DNA of 64,000 bases from Pseudaquidulcibacter saccharophilus (GCF_019455445.1 NZ_JAHWUS010000005.1:1-64000), one strand, 5' to 3'; positions 19,418 to 29,552 are shown, numbered from the stretch's first letter. Numbers and translations: made by a program. Notes: generated by a model from the sequence alone, not told the origin.

Positions 19418-20422
19418 ATGGAAGCACCATATATTTTATTTTTAGGTGATGCACCTGATATAAGCTGGGCGAAAACTGCATCTGGGCTTGCTGAATGGCG
19501 CGCAAAAGATTGCGCCGGTCAATACCGCCTTGAAAATTGCGGCGTTGATTTAGGACTACCAAATCTTGGCTTTGATGAGGCGGTGGCAAAAGGAATTAAA
19601 ACTATGGTTATTGGCATTGCCAATGATGGTGGTTTTATCGCCGAAAAATGGATACCCCATATTATTGCGGCTTTAAAAGCTGGTTTAAATGTTGCTGCTG
19701 GTCTGCACGAACGTCTTGCCGATAATGAAGAAATCGCAGGCCAAGCAAAATTAAGCGGCGTAACGCTTTATGATTTGCGTCGCCCTAATATCAAATTCAG
19801 CCCTGGTACAGGCGTTAAACGAAGCGGTAAACGCCTGCTTACTGTCGGAACTGATTGTGCGGTCGGTAAAAAATACACTGCTCTAAGCATTGAAAAAGAA
19901 ATGACTGCACGTGGCTTGAACGCCACATTCTGCCCAACGGGACAAACCGGTATTATGATAACGGGACGGGGTATAGCAATCGATTCAGTGGTCGCGGACT
20001 TTATCTCAGGTGCAGCCGAGTGGTTGTCACCGGCGGCAAGTGATGACCATTGGCACATAATCGAGGGGCAGGGTGCATTGCTGCACCCTGCCTATGCTGG
20101 CGTAACTTTGGGCTTGGTTCATGGCTCACAGCCAGATGCAATCGTAGTTTGTCATGAAGAGGGTCGCAAAGAATTGGTGGGTTATGAGGGGGATTTTGCA
20201 TGCCCATCATTGACCGATGCCTTAGCAGTGCATGTTAATGCGGCGCGTCTTACCAATCCTGCAGCGCGCGGCGTTGGCGTAAGTTTGAATACTTCATTGC
20301 TTGATGAAAATGCGGCTCGTGATGCACTAAAACGTGCCGAAGATGAGGCTGGGCTTCCGGCATGCGATCCCCTACGCTTTGGCGCGGGGGCGATTGTGGA
20401 CTATCTCGAAAAATATCTGTAA
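19418..20422 (+). CDS. dgcN: DUF1611 family protein, DgcN-like D-glutamate N-acetyltransferase
   Basis: 334 residues. An N-terminal Rossmann-like part is followed by a P-loop NTPase-like part with GTDCAVGKKYTAL (about 144-156) and EGQGALLHPAYAGVTLGL. This is the DUF1611 family, some members of which are described as DgcN, acetylating D-glutamate in a D-Glu to L-Glu route with the racemase DgcA. The dgcA-like gene is two genes downstream, which strongly supports that role. It starts 30 bases after the deacylase gene with a GGGGG ribosome site. Confidence 0.78.
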   Translation: MEAPYILFLGDAPDISWAKTASGLAEWRAKDCAGQYRLENCGVDLGLPNLGFDEAVAKGIKTMVIGIANDGGFIAEKWIPHIIAALKAGLNVAAGLHERLADNEEIAGQAKLSGVTLYDLRRPNIKFSPGTGVKRSGKRLLTVGTDCAVGKKYTALSIEKEMTARGLNATFCPTGQTGIMITGRGIAIDSVVADFISGAAEWLSPAASDDHWHIIEGQGALLHPAYAGVTLGLVHGSQPDAIVVCHEEGRKELVGYEGDFACPSLTDALAVHVNAARLTNPAARGVGVSLNTSLLDENAARDALKRAEDEAGLPACDPLRFGAGAIVDYLEKYL

Positions 20423-20457
20423 ATTAACCGCATATTTCTTTTATAAGGGAATTAAAT

Positions 20458-21333
20458 ATGGTTGATTTATTAAAGCGATTAGAAGAAGAATTAGACGAAT
20501 ACACGCATTCCGAACGGCAAATTGCTTTATTTTTGCTAAATAATCGCGAAATGATACCATTTGAAACCGCCACCTCTATCGCGGCACGTTTGGATGTAAG
20601 TTCGGTTACGGTTGGTCGTTTTTGCCGAATGCTTGGATTTAGGCATTTTCGCGATTTAAAAGAACATTTACGTGGTTCGGCAAATTTACCATGGTTGGCG
20701 GGCGATGATTTTCAAGAATTTCTCAAAGGTTTTACCGATAGTGATAAACGTCGTAAAACCCTTGAACGCGAAATTGAATTACTTGTAAGCGTTTATGAAC
20801 GTTCGCAAAATGCGGTTTGGCGTGATGCAATCGCACAGATCGCATCAAGTAAAAGGGTGCAAATTATTGGTTTTCAAACCGAACGCGGTATTGCGACCTT
20901 GCTTGCCCATCAATTACAATATGTGCGCCCTGGTGTAGAATTGGTTGAGGGGGCATCAGGCAATTACGTTGATATATTGCTTGAAGATACTGAAAATCGC
21001 TGCCTTATAATTATTGATATTCGCCGTTATTCACGCAAATCACAAGCCCTAGCAAAAAAGGCAAAACAGGCCGGTTTGCCGTTAATTATTATCACTGACA
21101 CATTATGCGATTGGGCGTCACATTATACAAAACACGTTCTAACCGCAGACGCCGATGGTTATTTATTCTGGCACTCTGCTGTGCCGATGGTTGGCTTGGT
21201 TAATTTGTTGGTGAATGACGTTGTTGGCCATAGCGGTGGACGTGATGTTGAAAAACGCCTCGAAGATGTTAGCCAACTTTATGAAGAATTCACGGGTTTC
21301 GTGCGTACGCCGCGCAATAAAAACGGCGAATAA
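20458..21333 (+). CDS. RpiR-family transcriptional regulator
   Basis: 291 residues: an N-terminal HTH_6 helix-turn-helix (about 1-75, including AARLDVSSVTVGRFCRMLGF) and a C-terminal SIS sugar/ligand domain (about 130-260). RpiR proteins usually sense phosphosugars or amino-acid-derived ligands. Encoded between the DgcN-like and DgcA-like genes on the same strand, it is the natural candidate regulator of this D-amino-acid operon; ligand unknown. Confidence 0.87.
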   Translation: MVDLLKRLEEELDEYTHSERQIALFLLNNREMIPFETATSIAARLDVSSVTVGRFCRMLGFRHFRDLKEHLRGSANLPWLAGDDFQEFLKGFTDSDKRRKTLEREIELLVSVYERSQNAVWRDAIAQIASSKRVQIIGFQTERGIATLLAHQLQYVRPGVELVEGASGNYVDILLEDTENRCLIIIDIRRYSRKSQALAKKAKQAGLPLIIITDTLCDWASHYTKHVLTADADGYLFWHSAVPMVGLVNLLVNDVVGHSGGRDVEKRLEDVSQLYEEFTGFVRTPRNKNGE

Positions 21334-21344
21334 AGGGAGAAGGT

Positions 21345-22343
21345 ATGAACGGTTCAATAAAAGTAAAAGCTTATGCCGAACGCTATTTGCTAGAAGAACC
21401 GTTTCGAATTTCCCGCCATTGTTTTACCCATAGCCAAATGATGGTGGTTGAATTGTCATCTGATGGTTTTGTTGGACGCGGTGAATCAGAACCCCATGAA
21501 TATGATGAAGGTGAATTAAACAAGGCGGTTGAATATGCCCAAAGCCTTGCACCGCATTTCACCAATGGCATGACACGTGTCGAATTAAATAAATTATTGC
21601 CATCAGGCCCAATTCGTAATGCTTTTGATTGCGCACTGTGGGATTTGCTCGCAAAAAAGGCCGGTAAAAGGGTGTGGGAAATTGCGGGGCTTGCGACACC
21701 AAAACCACTACCGACAGTTTTTACCCTAAGCATAGAAACACCCGAATATATGGCGCAAAAAGCGACGCGCCTAAATGACTGGTCACGCTTTAAAATTAAA
21801 TTGGGCGGTATCGAGGCCGACCTTGATATTGAACGAGTTCGCGCAATTCGCGCTGCGCGCCCTGATGCTGAATTGATTGTGGATGCCAATGGCGGTTGGG
21901 ATTTGGAATTGCTTCGGAAAATGACCGATAAATTATCTGAACTTGATGTAATGCTTATTGAGCAACCGTTGTTATTTGGCGCGGATAAGGAATTATTGGG
22001 TTTCAAAAGTCCGGTTCCATTATGTGCCGATGAAACCTGTCTTGATTGTTCGTCATTGGAATATGTTTTGGGGCGCTATCAATATATAAACATCAAACTT
22101 GATAAAACCGGCGGCCTTACCGAAGCATTGGCGCTTGTTAATGCCGCAAAGGATGCCGGGCTTGGGATTATGGTTGGCTGTATGGCGGCAACCTCACTTG
22201 CGATGGCGCCGGCCCATTTAATTGCGCAATATGCCCGCTTTGTCGATCTTGATGGGCCAATGCTTCTGGCAAAGGATAGAGATTTTGGCATGGTTTATAA
22301 AGATGGAATGGTATATCCACCAATTGCCGAATTATGGGGATAA
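21345..22343 (+). CDS. dgcA: enolase-superfamily racemase/epimerase, DgcA-like (N-acetyl-D-glutamate racemase or dipeptide epimerase)
   Basis: 332 residues. Muconate-lactonising subgroup motifs are in order: catalytic lysine pair in FKIKLGG (near 145), metal ligands in DANGGW, EQPL and ADETC, and the second catalytic lysine in NIKLDKTGG. The family was long annotated as L-Ala-D/L-Glu epimerase; in dgc clusters it racemises N-acetyl-D-glutamate. Context with DgcN and a D-aminoacylase favours the dgc role, but muropeptide-derived L-Ala-D-Glu epimerisation cannot be excluded. Ribosome site GGGAGAAGG precedes the ATG. Confidence 0.82.
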   Translation: MNGSIKVKAYAERYLLEEPFRISRHCFTHSQMMVVELSSDGFVGRGESEPHEYDEGELNKAVEYAQSLAPHFTNGMTRVELNKLLPSGPIRNAFDCALWDLLAKKAGKRVWEIAGLATPKPLPTVFTLSIETPEYMAQKATRLNDWSRFKIKLGGIEADLDIERVRAIRAARPDAELIVDANGGWDLELLRKMTDKLSELDVMLIEQPLLFGADKELLGFKSPVPLCADETCLDCSSLEYVLGRYQYINIKLDKTGGLTEALALVNAAKDAGLGIMVGCMAATSLAMAPAHLIAQYARFVDLDGPMLLAKDRDFGMVYKDGMVYPPIAELWG

Positions 22344-22499
22344 AATTAATTAAAAATCTTTTGATATGCTAAGCGAAATTGCCAAAACGCATTTTGCGGT
22401 ATTGCCGCTTGGGGTTTTGCTTGAAAATTTTGCGCACTCTTATGGCAGGTATGACATTTCTGAATGTTCGTCAGTTGTGTCTCTAAACCGCAATATAAA

Positions 22500-23618
22500 T
22501 TATATTTTGATATAGATTTTCTTTTTATCAAGCCAATATGCGATAAACCAACACAATTGCATGAACATCAGCGAAAACAGTAGCGATGCAATTTTAATCG
22601 GCGCAACTTTGGCAAATATATCATTATAAATAACCATCATTAATTCTGTGCCATTGATTTGAATTGTCCATAAGATGGACATCAAAATTTCGGCGAAAAT
22701 ATAAATGAATAAAGTATTTTTTCCAAATACTTCGAAATAATATGTTCCTTTTTTTAGGTCGCATATATCAATAAAATATACCAAAAGCCCCAATACCAAA
22801 CAATCAATCCCAATGGTTAAGCAAACATAGGATGATGTCCATAGCTTTTTAGATATTGGGAAAAATTGTGCCCATATATTACCAATTATAATTAAAAATA
22901 TTCCCAAAGTAATTATTTTGAAATTGGCATTTTTTTTGTCACTGGCGTTGCGCAGGAAATTAACCACCAAATAGCCCGATAATAGATTTGCCAATGACGG
23001 GATTATTCCCAAAAGTCCTTCTGGATCAAATGGGATGCCTTCACCCTTATAAAGATGGCTTGCGCCAAAGATTGCCAAATCTAATTTTAATGCCGCATTA
23101 TGTTCAAGGCTGTAATCGCCAAATTGCGATATCAAAAACCAATAAACTGGTAGCGATAATATCGAATAAATCAACGCGCCCTTTTTGCCCGTAAAATGAA
23201 TGATTAAAGTGGCAAGGGCAAAACAAATACCAATTCTTTGCAAAACCCCAAGAAAACGCAAATTGTCAAAACTTTGGAGTATAATTTCACCATTTTTCAA
23301 ATGAAAAAATGGAAAATTGGAAACAATAAAACCGAACAGAAAAATTAAAAATGCCCGCTTAATTGTTTTTATAAAAAGCTCATTCCCGTTGCCATTTTCG
23401 TAGCGTGGCATAGTAAATGCCATTGATGAGCCAACAACAAATAAAAAAGTCGGAAAGATTGCATCGGTTAATGTAAAGCCAAACCATGTGGCGTGAAGAA
23501 GTTGTGAATATGACAATTGGCTTGAAATCGACATATTGACCACAATCATCAATGCCACAGTCATGCCACGCATAACATCAATCGCCAAATAGCGATTTTG
23601 TAATTGGTTTTTGCTCAT
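22500..23618 (-). CDS. nagX: HGSNAT-like membrane protein, NagX
   Basis: 372 residues, about ten membrane segments. The N-terminal RYLAIDVMRGMTVALMIVVN and later ATWFGFTLTDAIFPTFLFVVG match the heparan-alpha-glucosaminide N-acetyltransferase-like (COG4299) family. The bacterial members, called NagX, recur in GlcNAc/chitin gene clusters and are thought to transport or acetylate amino sugars at the inner membrane; this has not been proved. It follows the GH20 gene by 3 bases and is surely co-transcribed with it. Confidence 0.82.
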   Translation of the reverse strand: MSKNQLQNRYLAIDVMRGMTVALMIVVNMSISSQLSYSQLLHATWFGFTLTDAIFPTFLFVVGSSMAFTMPRYENGNGNELFIKTIKRAFLIFLFGFIVSNFPFFHLKNGEIILQSFDNLRFLGVLQRIGICFALATLIIHFTGKKGALIYSILSLPVYWFLISQFGDYSLEHNAALKLDLAIFGASHLYKGEGIPFDPEGLLGIIPSLANLLSGYLVVNFLRNASDKKNANFKIITLGIFLIIIGNIWAQFFPISKKLWTSSYVCLTIGIDCLVLGLLVYFIDICDLKKGTYYFEVFGKNTLFIYIFAEILMSILWTIQINGTELMMVIYNDIFAKVAPIKIASLLFSLMFMQLCWFIAYWLDKKKIYIKI

Positions 23619-23621
23619 AAT

Positions 23622-26063
23622 TTACCTGTTATCTATTGTACTGGTTCGGCTTTTTCTGCCGATTTTATTGAATGCACATACATTAATTATGGCACGATCG
23701 GTAATTGGGCCTTTTACAATCTGGCTATTGATTGTTGGCTCGGTGCCATCGGTAGTATAGCGCAATTCAAAACCCGGTAATTGGTAGTTTACCGATACAA
23801 TATTGTTTTCGGCCATAAGACCCGGTGGGGCAATGCGGTAATAAAAATCCGGTAATTGCGCGTCAATTTGTGGTAAAATGTTTTTACCCAATTGATTTGC
23901 GAAGACTGACCATTTTTTAGCATCACTATTGTCGTGTCTTGCCCATGCGTTTTGCGACAATGCAAATATGCGCGGCGCCATCATATAATCAATCCGTGCA
24001 GGGTCGCGCATGGTTTCAGAAAACATCATAGCCTCGATACCGACAATGTTTGCTTTGGCATTATCGTTTAATTTGACTTTGTTTTCTTTGTCAGTTCCCT
24101 GAAGGGCATAGGGGTTAAAGGCATATGCCTTTTCTAAATCAATATAGCCGCCCCAATTATGCCCCGGCTCTAGGACGTCTTCATTATAGGCCATGTCAAA
24201 ATAGAAATTGCTTACTGGTCCCAAAACTATTTTATATCCAGCATTTGCAAGACGGTATGCAAGATCTTCGGATCCTTCAAGATTATTCCATACATATAGG
24301 GTTGGTTTACGCTCTAAAAATTTGGGGTTTATTGGATATGTATTTTCGCGTTTAACCCCTAATTCTTCCCATGCCCCAATTTTGAAACCATTTTTGATAA
24401 GTGATTTCGTTACCTTGTCATAAAAATAGTCCCATAATTCATTGGTTGAATTAAGTTTTAATTCCTTCATTTTATTGATGGCAATTGGTGATTTTTCCCA
24501 TGCGCCACCCGCAAGTTCGTCGGCCCCAATATGAAGAATATTCTGTTTTACACCCGCTTTTTTATAAAGCCCCGCAATCTCGCTAATCACCGTATCTATA
24601 AAGACATATGTTGAATCAAGCCCAGGGTTCATCACGTCATCGGTATAGTTTTGGGCGGTATGATATTGTGATTTGTCGTCTGGATCGCTCAATAAAAACT
24701 TAGAAGCATCTTTTGATTTTTTTTGCTTAAGTAAAAAGGCGCGTGCTTCCATTGATTTAACGGCGGCACGTGAATGCCCCGGCATTTCAATTTCGGGAAT
24801 GATTTCAACGTGATTTTTTGCCCCATATTGCAAGATTTCAATAAAATCTTTTTGGGTGTAAAAACCGCTGCCATGTGGGTCGTTGATATCGGGGCCAGAG
24901 CCATAAGCAGACGGCAGGTTTTTATACCACAAACCTTCGCCACGTTTTGCACCAATTTGGGTTAATTCCGGGATTTGTTTTATTTCGAGGCGCCAACCTT
25001 CGTCATCAACAAGATGTAGGTGCAACTTGTTTAGTTTTAGGCGCGCCATAATATCAATGGTTCGCAGAATTTGTTCTTTGGGTTGAAAATTGCGTGCCAC
25101 ATCAACCAAAAGCCCGCGATATTCAAAATCTGGCGCATCAATAATTTTTAGCGCAGGGAGGGTATATTGGGCGGTTTGGCTATTTGGCAATAGTTGGCGT
25201 AGTGACTGTAAGCCGTAATAAACCCCGCTTGGGCTGTTACCAATTATTTTAATTCCACTTTTGGGATCGATATCCAATTCATAAGCATCGGGTGAATTTT
25301 GGTTGGCTAGTTTTGCAATCTCAAGCTTGATGAATTGTGTCTTCTCATCCTTATTAAATGAAGATTTGAGAATTTTTGACGCAAACGCCGCCTCAGTCTT
25401 TAATTTTGGGGATGCAATAATTGTGGGTGCGCCATTAAGCCTTAACTCACCGTCATATGTTTCACTTTCCTTTGGCGATGGAAAGATTGCTGGTAATTCT
25501 GATTTGGGAATATCGATGATATTTTGGTTTTTTATGTAAATATCTTGCGGTGTAAAAATGGTTGATGTGCCAATTGCTGCACCTTCAATTTGTTTGGTGC
25601 GCACTATGGGGGCGGTTTTATAATCGTGAATTTTAATCCCATTATTGGGCGCATTATCAAAAACAATATAGGGCGCAACGGGTGCTTTTTCGATTTTGGT
25701 AACTGTTTCTGTATGCTCAAACCGCATGGTCTGCGATGCGCCCACGGGGATTTGCATTGAAGAATTTACAAAGCGGGCGCAATATAATGGGCCGGCAACG
25801 GGTTCAATAATTATATCCGAATTCGCGAGGGTTTTCGCGCCGATAATTGATGAAAAGCAAAGTTTCCAATCATTCGTATTAATCGGGAGTTTGCCCTTAT
25901 TGGTAATTATAAAGGCCGCCTCTGTGTAATGGTGATTATTTTCGGTTACGTATTTTTGCGCCTGCCATTCGACACCAATGTTAATATCTTGTGCCAATGA
26001 CATTGTAGGGATTATGGCAAGCGGCGAAATTATCGCGGTTGTGATTAATAAACGTCTTACCAT
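23622..26063 (-). CDS. exported beta-N-acetylhexosaminidase, GH20 (chitobiase type)
   Basis: About 813 residues. A signal peptide (MVRRLLITTAI to SLAQ) is followed by an N-terminal chitobiase carbohydrate-binding-like domain (about 25-170), the GH20b domain, the GH20 barrel and a small C-terminal CHB_HEX_C-like domain with YTTDGTEP. The catalytic Asp-Glu pair is in HIGADELAGG. It splits chito-oligosaccharides to GlcNAc in the periplasm. Start ATG 26063 is chosen because AAGGGA lies at proper distance; ATG 26069 would be too close to that site. Upstream is the TonB receptor, downstream nagX. Confidence 0.93.
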   Translation of the reverse strand: MVRRLLITTAIISPLAIIPTMSLAQDINIGVEWQAQKYVTENNHHYTEAAFIITNKGKLPINTNDWKLCFSSIIGAKTLANSDIIIEPVAGPLYCARFVNSSMQIPVGASQTMRFEHTETVTKIEKAPVAPYIVFDNAPNNGIKIHDYKTAPIVRTKQIEGAAIGTSTIFTPQDIYIKNQNIIDIPKSELPAIFPSPKESETYDGELRLNGAPTIIASPKLKTEAAFASKILKSSFNKDEKTQFIKLEIAKLANQNSPDAYELDIDPKSGIKIIGNSPSGVYYGLQSLRQLLPNSQTAQYTLPALKIIDAPDFEYRGLLVDVARNFQPKEQILRTIDIMARLKLNKLHLHLVDDEGWRLEIKQIPELTQIGAKRGEGLWYKNLPSAYGSGPDINDPHGSGFYTQKDFIEILQYGAKNHVEIIPEIEMPGHSRAAVKSMEARAFLLKQKKSKDASKFLLSDPDDKSQYHTAQNYTDDVMNPGLDSTYVFIDTVISEIAGLYKKAGVKQNILHIGADELAGGAWEKSPIAINKMKELKLNSTNELWDYFYDKVTKSLIKNGFKIGAWEELGVKRENTYPINPKFLERKPTLYVWNNLEGSEDLAYRLANAGYKIVLGPVSNFYFDMAYNEDVLEPGHNWGGYIDLEKAYAFNPYALQGTDKENKVKLNDNAKANIVGIEAMMFSETMRDPARIDYMMAPRIFALSQNAWARHDNSDAKKWSVFANQLGKNILPQIDAQLPDFYYRIAPPGLMAENNIVSVNYQLPGFELRYTTDGTEPTINSQIVKGPITDRAIINVCAFNKIGRKSRTSTIDNR

Positions 26064-26090
26064 TGCCATTCCCTTCTGTTTTATAATTAT

Positions 26091-26122
26091 ATTAACGCCT
26101 GCCATGAAAGACAGGCGTTAAT
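26091..26122 (-). other. intercistronic hairpin between TonB receptor and GH20 genes
   Basis: A perfect 11-base stem, ATTAACGCCTG with CAGGCGTTAAT, and a 10-base loop, between the TonB-receptor stop and the GH20 ribosome site. There is no U-tract after it, so it is more likely an mRNA stability or partial-termination element separating a highly expressed receptor from its downstream genes than a full terminator. Confidence 0.55.
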
Positions 26123-26139
26123 TATATAGTTTAAAGCAG

Positions 26140-28917
26140 CTAGAATTTATAGCTTACGCCCAACAAATATTGACGTCCAAATTTATGATACTCTTTTAAT
26201 GCCTCAACGCCTTCAGCAGTTTGTGAAGTAACATAAGCGGCATCTGTAAGGTTATTGATTTGGAATAGGATATTCAAATCCTGAAGTGGACCACTTTGGA
26301 ATGTATATCCGGCTTGTAATTCAACAAGATTTTCAGGGCGAATAGTATCAATTACGGCATGGAATGAATTGCGACGTGTTGCCGAGAATTCTGAACGATA
26401 CCTGTCACTAACGCGGAATTGCCAACCATTGTTTTCGTAATAAACACTCAAAGAGGCAACTTGACCAGACAAACCATCAAGTGGTTGATTGGTTGGTTTA
26501 CCATCAATATCCGTACCCGGAACATTTGATTTTGTATTTGAGAAGCTTCCAAGAACGCCAAAGCCGTCAAATGCCTTATCGATTATGCTAAGTTCCATTG
26601 CACCACTAAATTCAACACCTTGAATATAGCCACCTTTCACATTTGCTGGTGCGGTCAAAAGCCCGATATTGCTGATTGGCGTAATGGAGGTTGGGTTGTT
26701 AAAGCCGCTGAAATCAAATTCAATAGTGTTTTCCAAGACAGCAGTTGTTAGGTCTTTTCTAAAGCCTGCAATTGCCAAATATGTTCCTTTGGTGAAATAT
26801 TTTTCCAATGAAATGTCATAGGCATTTGCGCGCCATGGCTCCAAAGTTGGGTTGCCACCAGAACCGCTCCACTTTTTAGTGGTATTATCAACACCAGCAG
26901 AGAAGTTGGCACGCATCATTTCCAATTGCGGTCTGGCTTGAACTTTTGCTGCCGCAAGTTTTAGATAAAGACCATTACCCAAATCACCTGTTAGGTTAAG
27001 GCTTGGAAGATAATTGGTATAATCTGTCTTAACGCTTACTAGTGATTTTGTGCCATCGCCATTGTCATTGGTTCCAATTGAACTTTGCTCTGTATGAATT
27101 GCTTGAAGGCCAATGTTTCCAGTGAATGGAATTACAGCATCAAATTCAAGGCCAAATTTTACAAAGGCGGTGGTGATTTTTTCGTTGATATTATAGTTCC
27201 AGTACGGGTTTTTATTTTGTTCCGTACTCGCAATAAATTCAGAACCGCTTAAGGCATCAGATGCATCGAAGCTTATTAGATTTGGAATGCCAGAGAAACC
27301 AAGGTTAACCGGCGACTGAACTATGCTTGCAGGAATTGCCATACAACCATCAGAGCTTCCACCATAATAATGGATACAACCATCTTGGGTTGGGTTTGTT
27401 AGCAACATCGTAGTGCCAACATAATCAACCTTCTTTGTTCTGTCGGAATAAATTATGCCGCCTTCGAAATCTTTGAAAATGCCATAGTGGAAATCATGCT
27501 TTGCAGAAAATCTGGCATTTTTCATTTCGTCATTAATAAGGGCGTCTTGAATATATCCGCCGCCGCCGCCCCACCAATATGAGGCATAATTATAATTTGC
27601 GATATTACCGAAATCAAAGCTAGAAGAAAGTTGACCAAAACCATCAAAACCAGAATTAATATCCGCAGTCATAGTTATTGGATCTTTGGTTGCCGCATAT
27701 ACTTCATAGGTTTTTTGTTTGCGTGTTGCTTTTGAATACGCTAAATCACCCTGCAATTTCCAACCGCCAACATAATATTCATTGGTCCAGCTAATGGCAT
27801 CTAAATCATCTTTGCGATGATCTTCACGCATTGTAACCGCTGCGGCAACGTTTTGAACGGTAAGGCCAGCTGCACCATTGTTTTGCGTGACGCTAGTGGG
27901 AACATTACCAAGACCCCAATCACCCAAAACGCCCGCTAATTCACGGCCATTCATATCCTGTTTGAATTGTGAATGGAAAATATTTAGCTTGCTTTTGAAA
28001 TTGTCGGTTGGTTTAAATTCAAAAACCCCCATCATGCTATCACGAACGCCATCCCATGCCATGACGCCGGTTTCAAAACCATCATAAACCAATTGATCTT
28101 CTGGAACACCAACCACAGGCCACCATCCAGCAGGACCAAAATCCCATGGGTTAAAATATTTCTTTAAGGTTGGCGAATCTAGGCGTGTGTAACCAAGTGC
28201 AACGCCAAATGTGCCGTCTTCATTCTTATCAATATATGATGCAGAAAAACGTGAACCAGTGTTCTTTGTGCCAGGGATAAGTTTATCATATGAGTTAAGC
28301 TCGGCACGTGCGCTTACGTTAAATTTCTTGCCACTTGTCAAAAGCGGGTCAATCGTTGAAATATCAACTGTTCCGGCAAGACCTTGTGTGCCTAATGCGG
28401 CATCTGGGGTTTTATACACCGTTAATTGAGTTGTTAATTCGCCTGGGAATTGGTCATATTCAAATGAGCGGTCATCACCCGTTGATACCATTTCCATGCC
28501 GTTCAATAGGGTAACACCAAATGTTGGCCCCATACCACGGATTGAAATTGATTGTGAGCGCCCATCAACACGCTGAACGGCAACGCCAGGAAGTCGTGAA
28601 AGGGTTTCTGCAATTGAAATGCCGGGAAGTTTGCCGATGTCTTCAGCGGTGGCAACTTCAACAACTGAAAGGTTAGCGCGTTTTAAAGAAATTGCTTTTC
28701 TAAGGCTTTTACGAATACCAACGACAACGACTGTATCGTCTTTTGTGGTATCGCCTTTTACGGCTTCGGTTTTTGTGTCTTTGGTTGCATCTTGTGCAAG
28801 TGCCAGATTTGGTGCGCCAACTAATGCCGCAGAAAGCGACAATGCGAGAATTGAGGTTGCGTTAATTAAAGCATTTGATCTGCTTTGTTTGTTTGTGATT
28901 AGATTATACTTTCTCAT
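26140..28917 (-). CDS. TonB-dependent receptor, probable chito-oligosaccharide/GlcNAc uptake
   Basis: About 925 residues. A long N-terminal export signal (to ALAQ) is followed by a plug domain with VVVGIRKSLRKAISLKR, VEVATAEDIGKLPGISIAETLSRLPGV and SIRGMG, and a beta-barrel ending in the aromatic C-terminus GVSYKF. This is the large sugar-type receptor subfamily seen in alphaproteobacterial nag regulons. Position before GH20 and nagX, and a NagQ-like operator upstream, point to chitin oligomers as substrate. ATG 28917 has a GGGGGAAAGAAG ribosome site; the frame also opens 39 bases further up. Confidence 0.88.
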   Translation of the reverse strand: MRKYNLITNKQSRSNALINATSILALSLSAALVGAPNLALAQDATKDTKTEAVKGDTTKDDTVVVVGIRKSLRKAISLKRANLSVVEVATAEDIGKLPGISIAETLSRLPGVAVQRVDGRSQSISIRGMGPTFGVTLLNGMEMVSTGDDRSFEYDQFPGELTTQLTVYKTPDAALGTQGLAGTVDISTIDPLLTSGKKFNVSARAELNSYDKLIPGTKNTGSRFSASYIDKNEDGTFGVALGYTRLDSPTLKKYFNPWDFGPAGWWPVVGVPEDQLVYDGFETGVMAWDGVRDSMMGVFEFKPTDNFKSKLNIFHSQFKQDMNGRELAGVLGDWGLGNVPTSVTQNNGAAGLTVQNVAAAVTMREDHRKDDLDAISWTNEYYVGGWKLQGDLAYSKATRKQKTYEVYAATKDPITMTADINSGFDGFGQLSSSFDFGNIANYNYASYWWGGGGGYIQDALINDEMKNARFSAKHDFHYGIFKDFEGGIIYSDRTKKVDYVGTTMLLTNPTQDGCIHYYGGSSDGCMAIPASIVQSPVNLGFSGIPNLISFDASDALSGSEFIASTEQNKNPYWNYNINEKITTAFVKFGLEFDAVIPFTGNIGLQAIHTEQSSIGTNDNGDGTKSLVSVKTDYTNYLPSLNLTGDLGNGLYLKLAAAKVQARPQLEMMRANFSAGVDNTTKKWSGSGGNPTLEPWRANAYDISLEKYFTKGTYLAIAGFRKDLTTAVLENTIEFDFSGFNNPTSITPISNIGLLTAPANVKGGYIQGVEFSGAMELSIIDKAFDGFGVLGSFSNTKSNVPGTDIDGKPTNQPLDGLSGQVASLSVYYENNGWQFRVSDRYRSEFSATRRNSFHAVIDTIRPENLVELQAGYTFQSGPLQDLNILFQINNLTDAAYVTSQTAEGVEALKEYHKFGRQYLLGVSYKF

Positions 28918-29552
28918 CTTCTTTCCCCCGACGACATAGCGAATAAGACCATTCAACTCGTCATTCTTTGAATTTATAAAGAATGATTGATGCTAACATG
29001 ATAAAACCAAAATCGTCAAGATTTAAAACCATTACAATACCAATTTTTTTTGCATTTTTTCGAAATATTCAACAATATTGAAATAGTTTGACAGGCAGTA
29101 ATTTTAAAAATGTTAATAAAAACAAAGCCTTTACCTACTTCACCATTTGGATAAAATGATAAATTCACGATTGCCTAAAAATTAATTGGTATTGCCACTT
29201 TTTTATGCCAAACATCCGCCCCGATTTCTCCAAAATCAATCAATGGTGGTAATGGGAATATAATACCAATTTATAGCATTTTTCGAACTGCGCAGATTTG
29301 ACGTTGCAATAAAATTAACACTCTAAAAATCAGTGCCTTTAATTCTCAAATTTAACCAGTGTAGTGATTTGATATAAGCACCCAGATGCACCAATAATTT
29401 ATTGTTTTATAACAATATTTATAAATGGAAACGTGAGGACACTATAAATACCATCACAAAACCCAAAGAATTAATATGGTTTTGCACTTAACCATACTAT
29501 CGCAGACACTATAAAATCGACAAATTTTGCAATAATACCAATCGCTGGAACT
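28918..29552. promoter_or_regulatory. regulatory region upstream of the TonB receptor with repeated ATTGGTATT half-sites
   Basis: 635 bases with no credible gene. It lies between the receptor (starting leftwards) and the 3' end of the phosphodiesterase gene. Besides the full operator at 29025-29044 it holds four more copies of the half-site ATTGGTATT or a shortened form: 29186-29195 (plus), 29262-29270, 29447-29453 (shortened) and 29534-29542 (minus). A second repeat, GACACTATAAA, occurs at 29438 and 29505. Confidence 0.5.
29025..29044 (-). promoter_or_regulatory. putative GntR (NagQ-like) operator of the TonB receptor gene
   Basis: On the minus strand it reads ATTGGTATTGTAATGGTTTT, matching the site before nagF (32371-32390) at 16 of 20 positions. 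The shape is a direct repeat TGGTAT-N5-TGGTwT. It lies about 110 bases upstream of the receptor start. Binding by the GntR protein encoded at 31447-32193 is inferred from the shared site and shared pathway. Confidence 0.6.
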
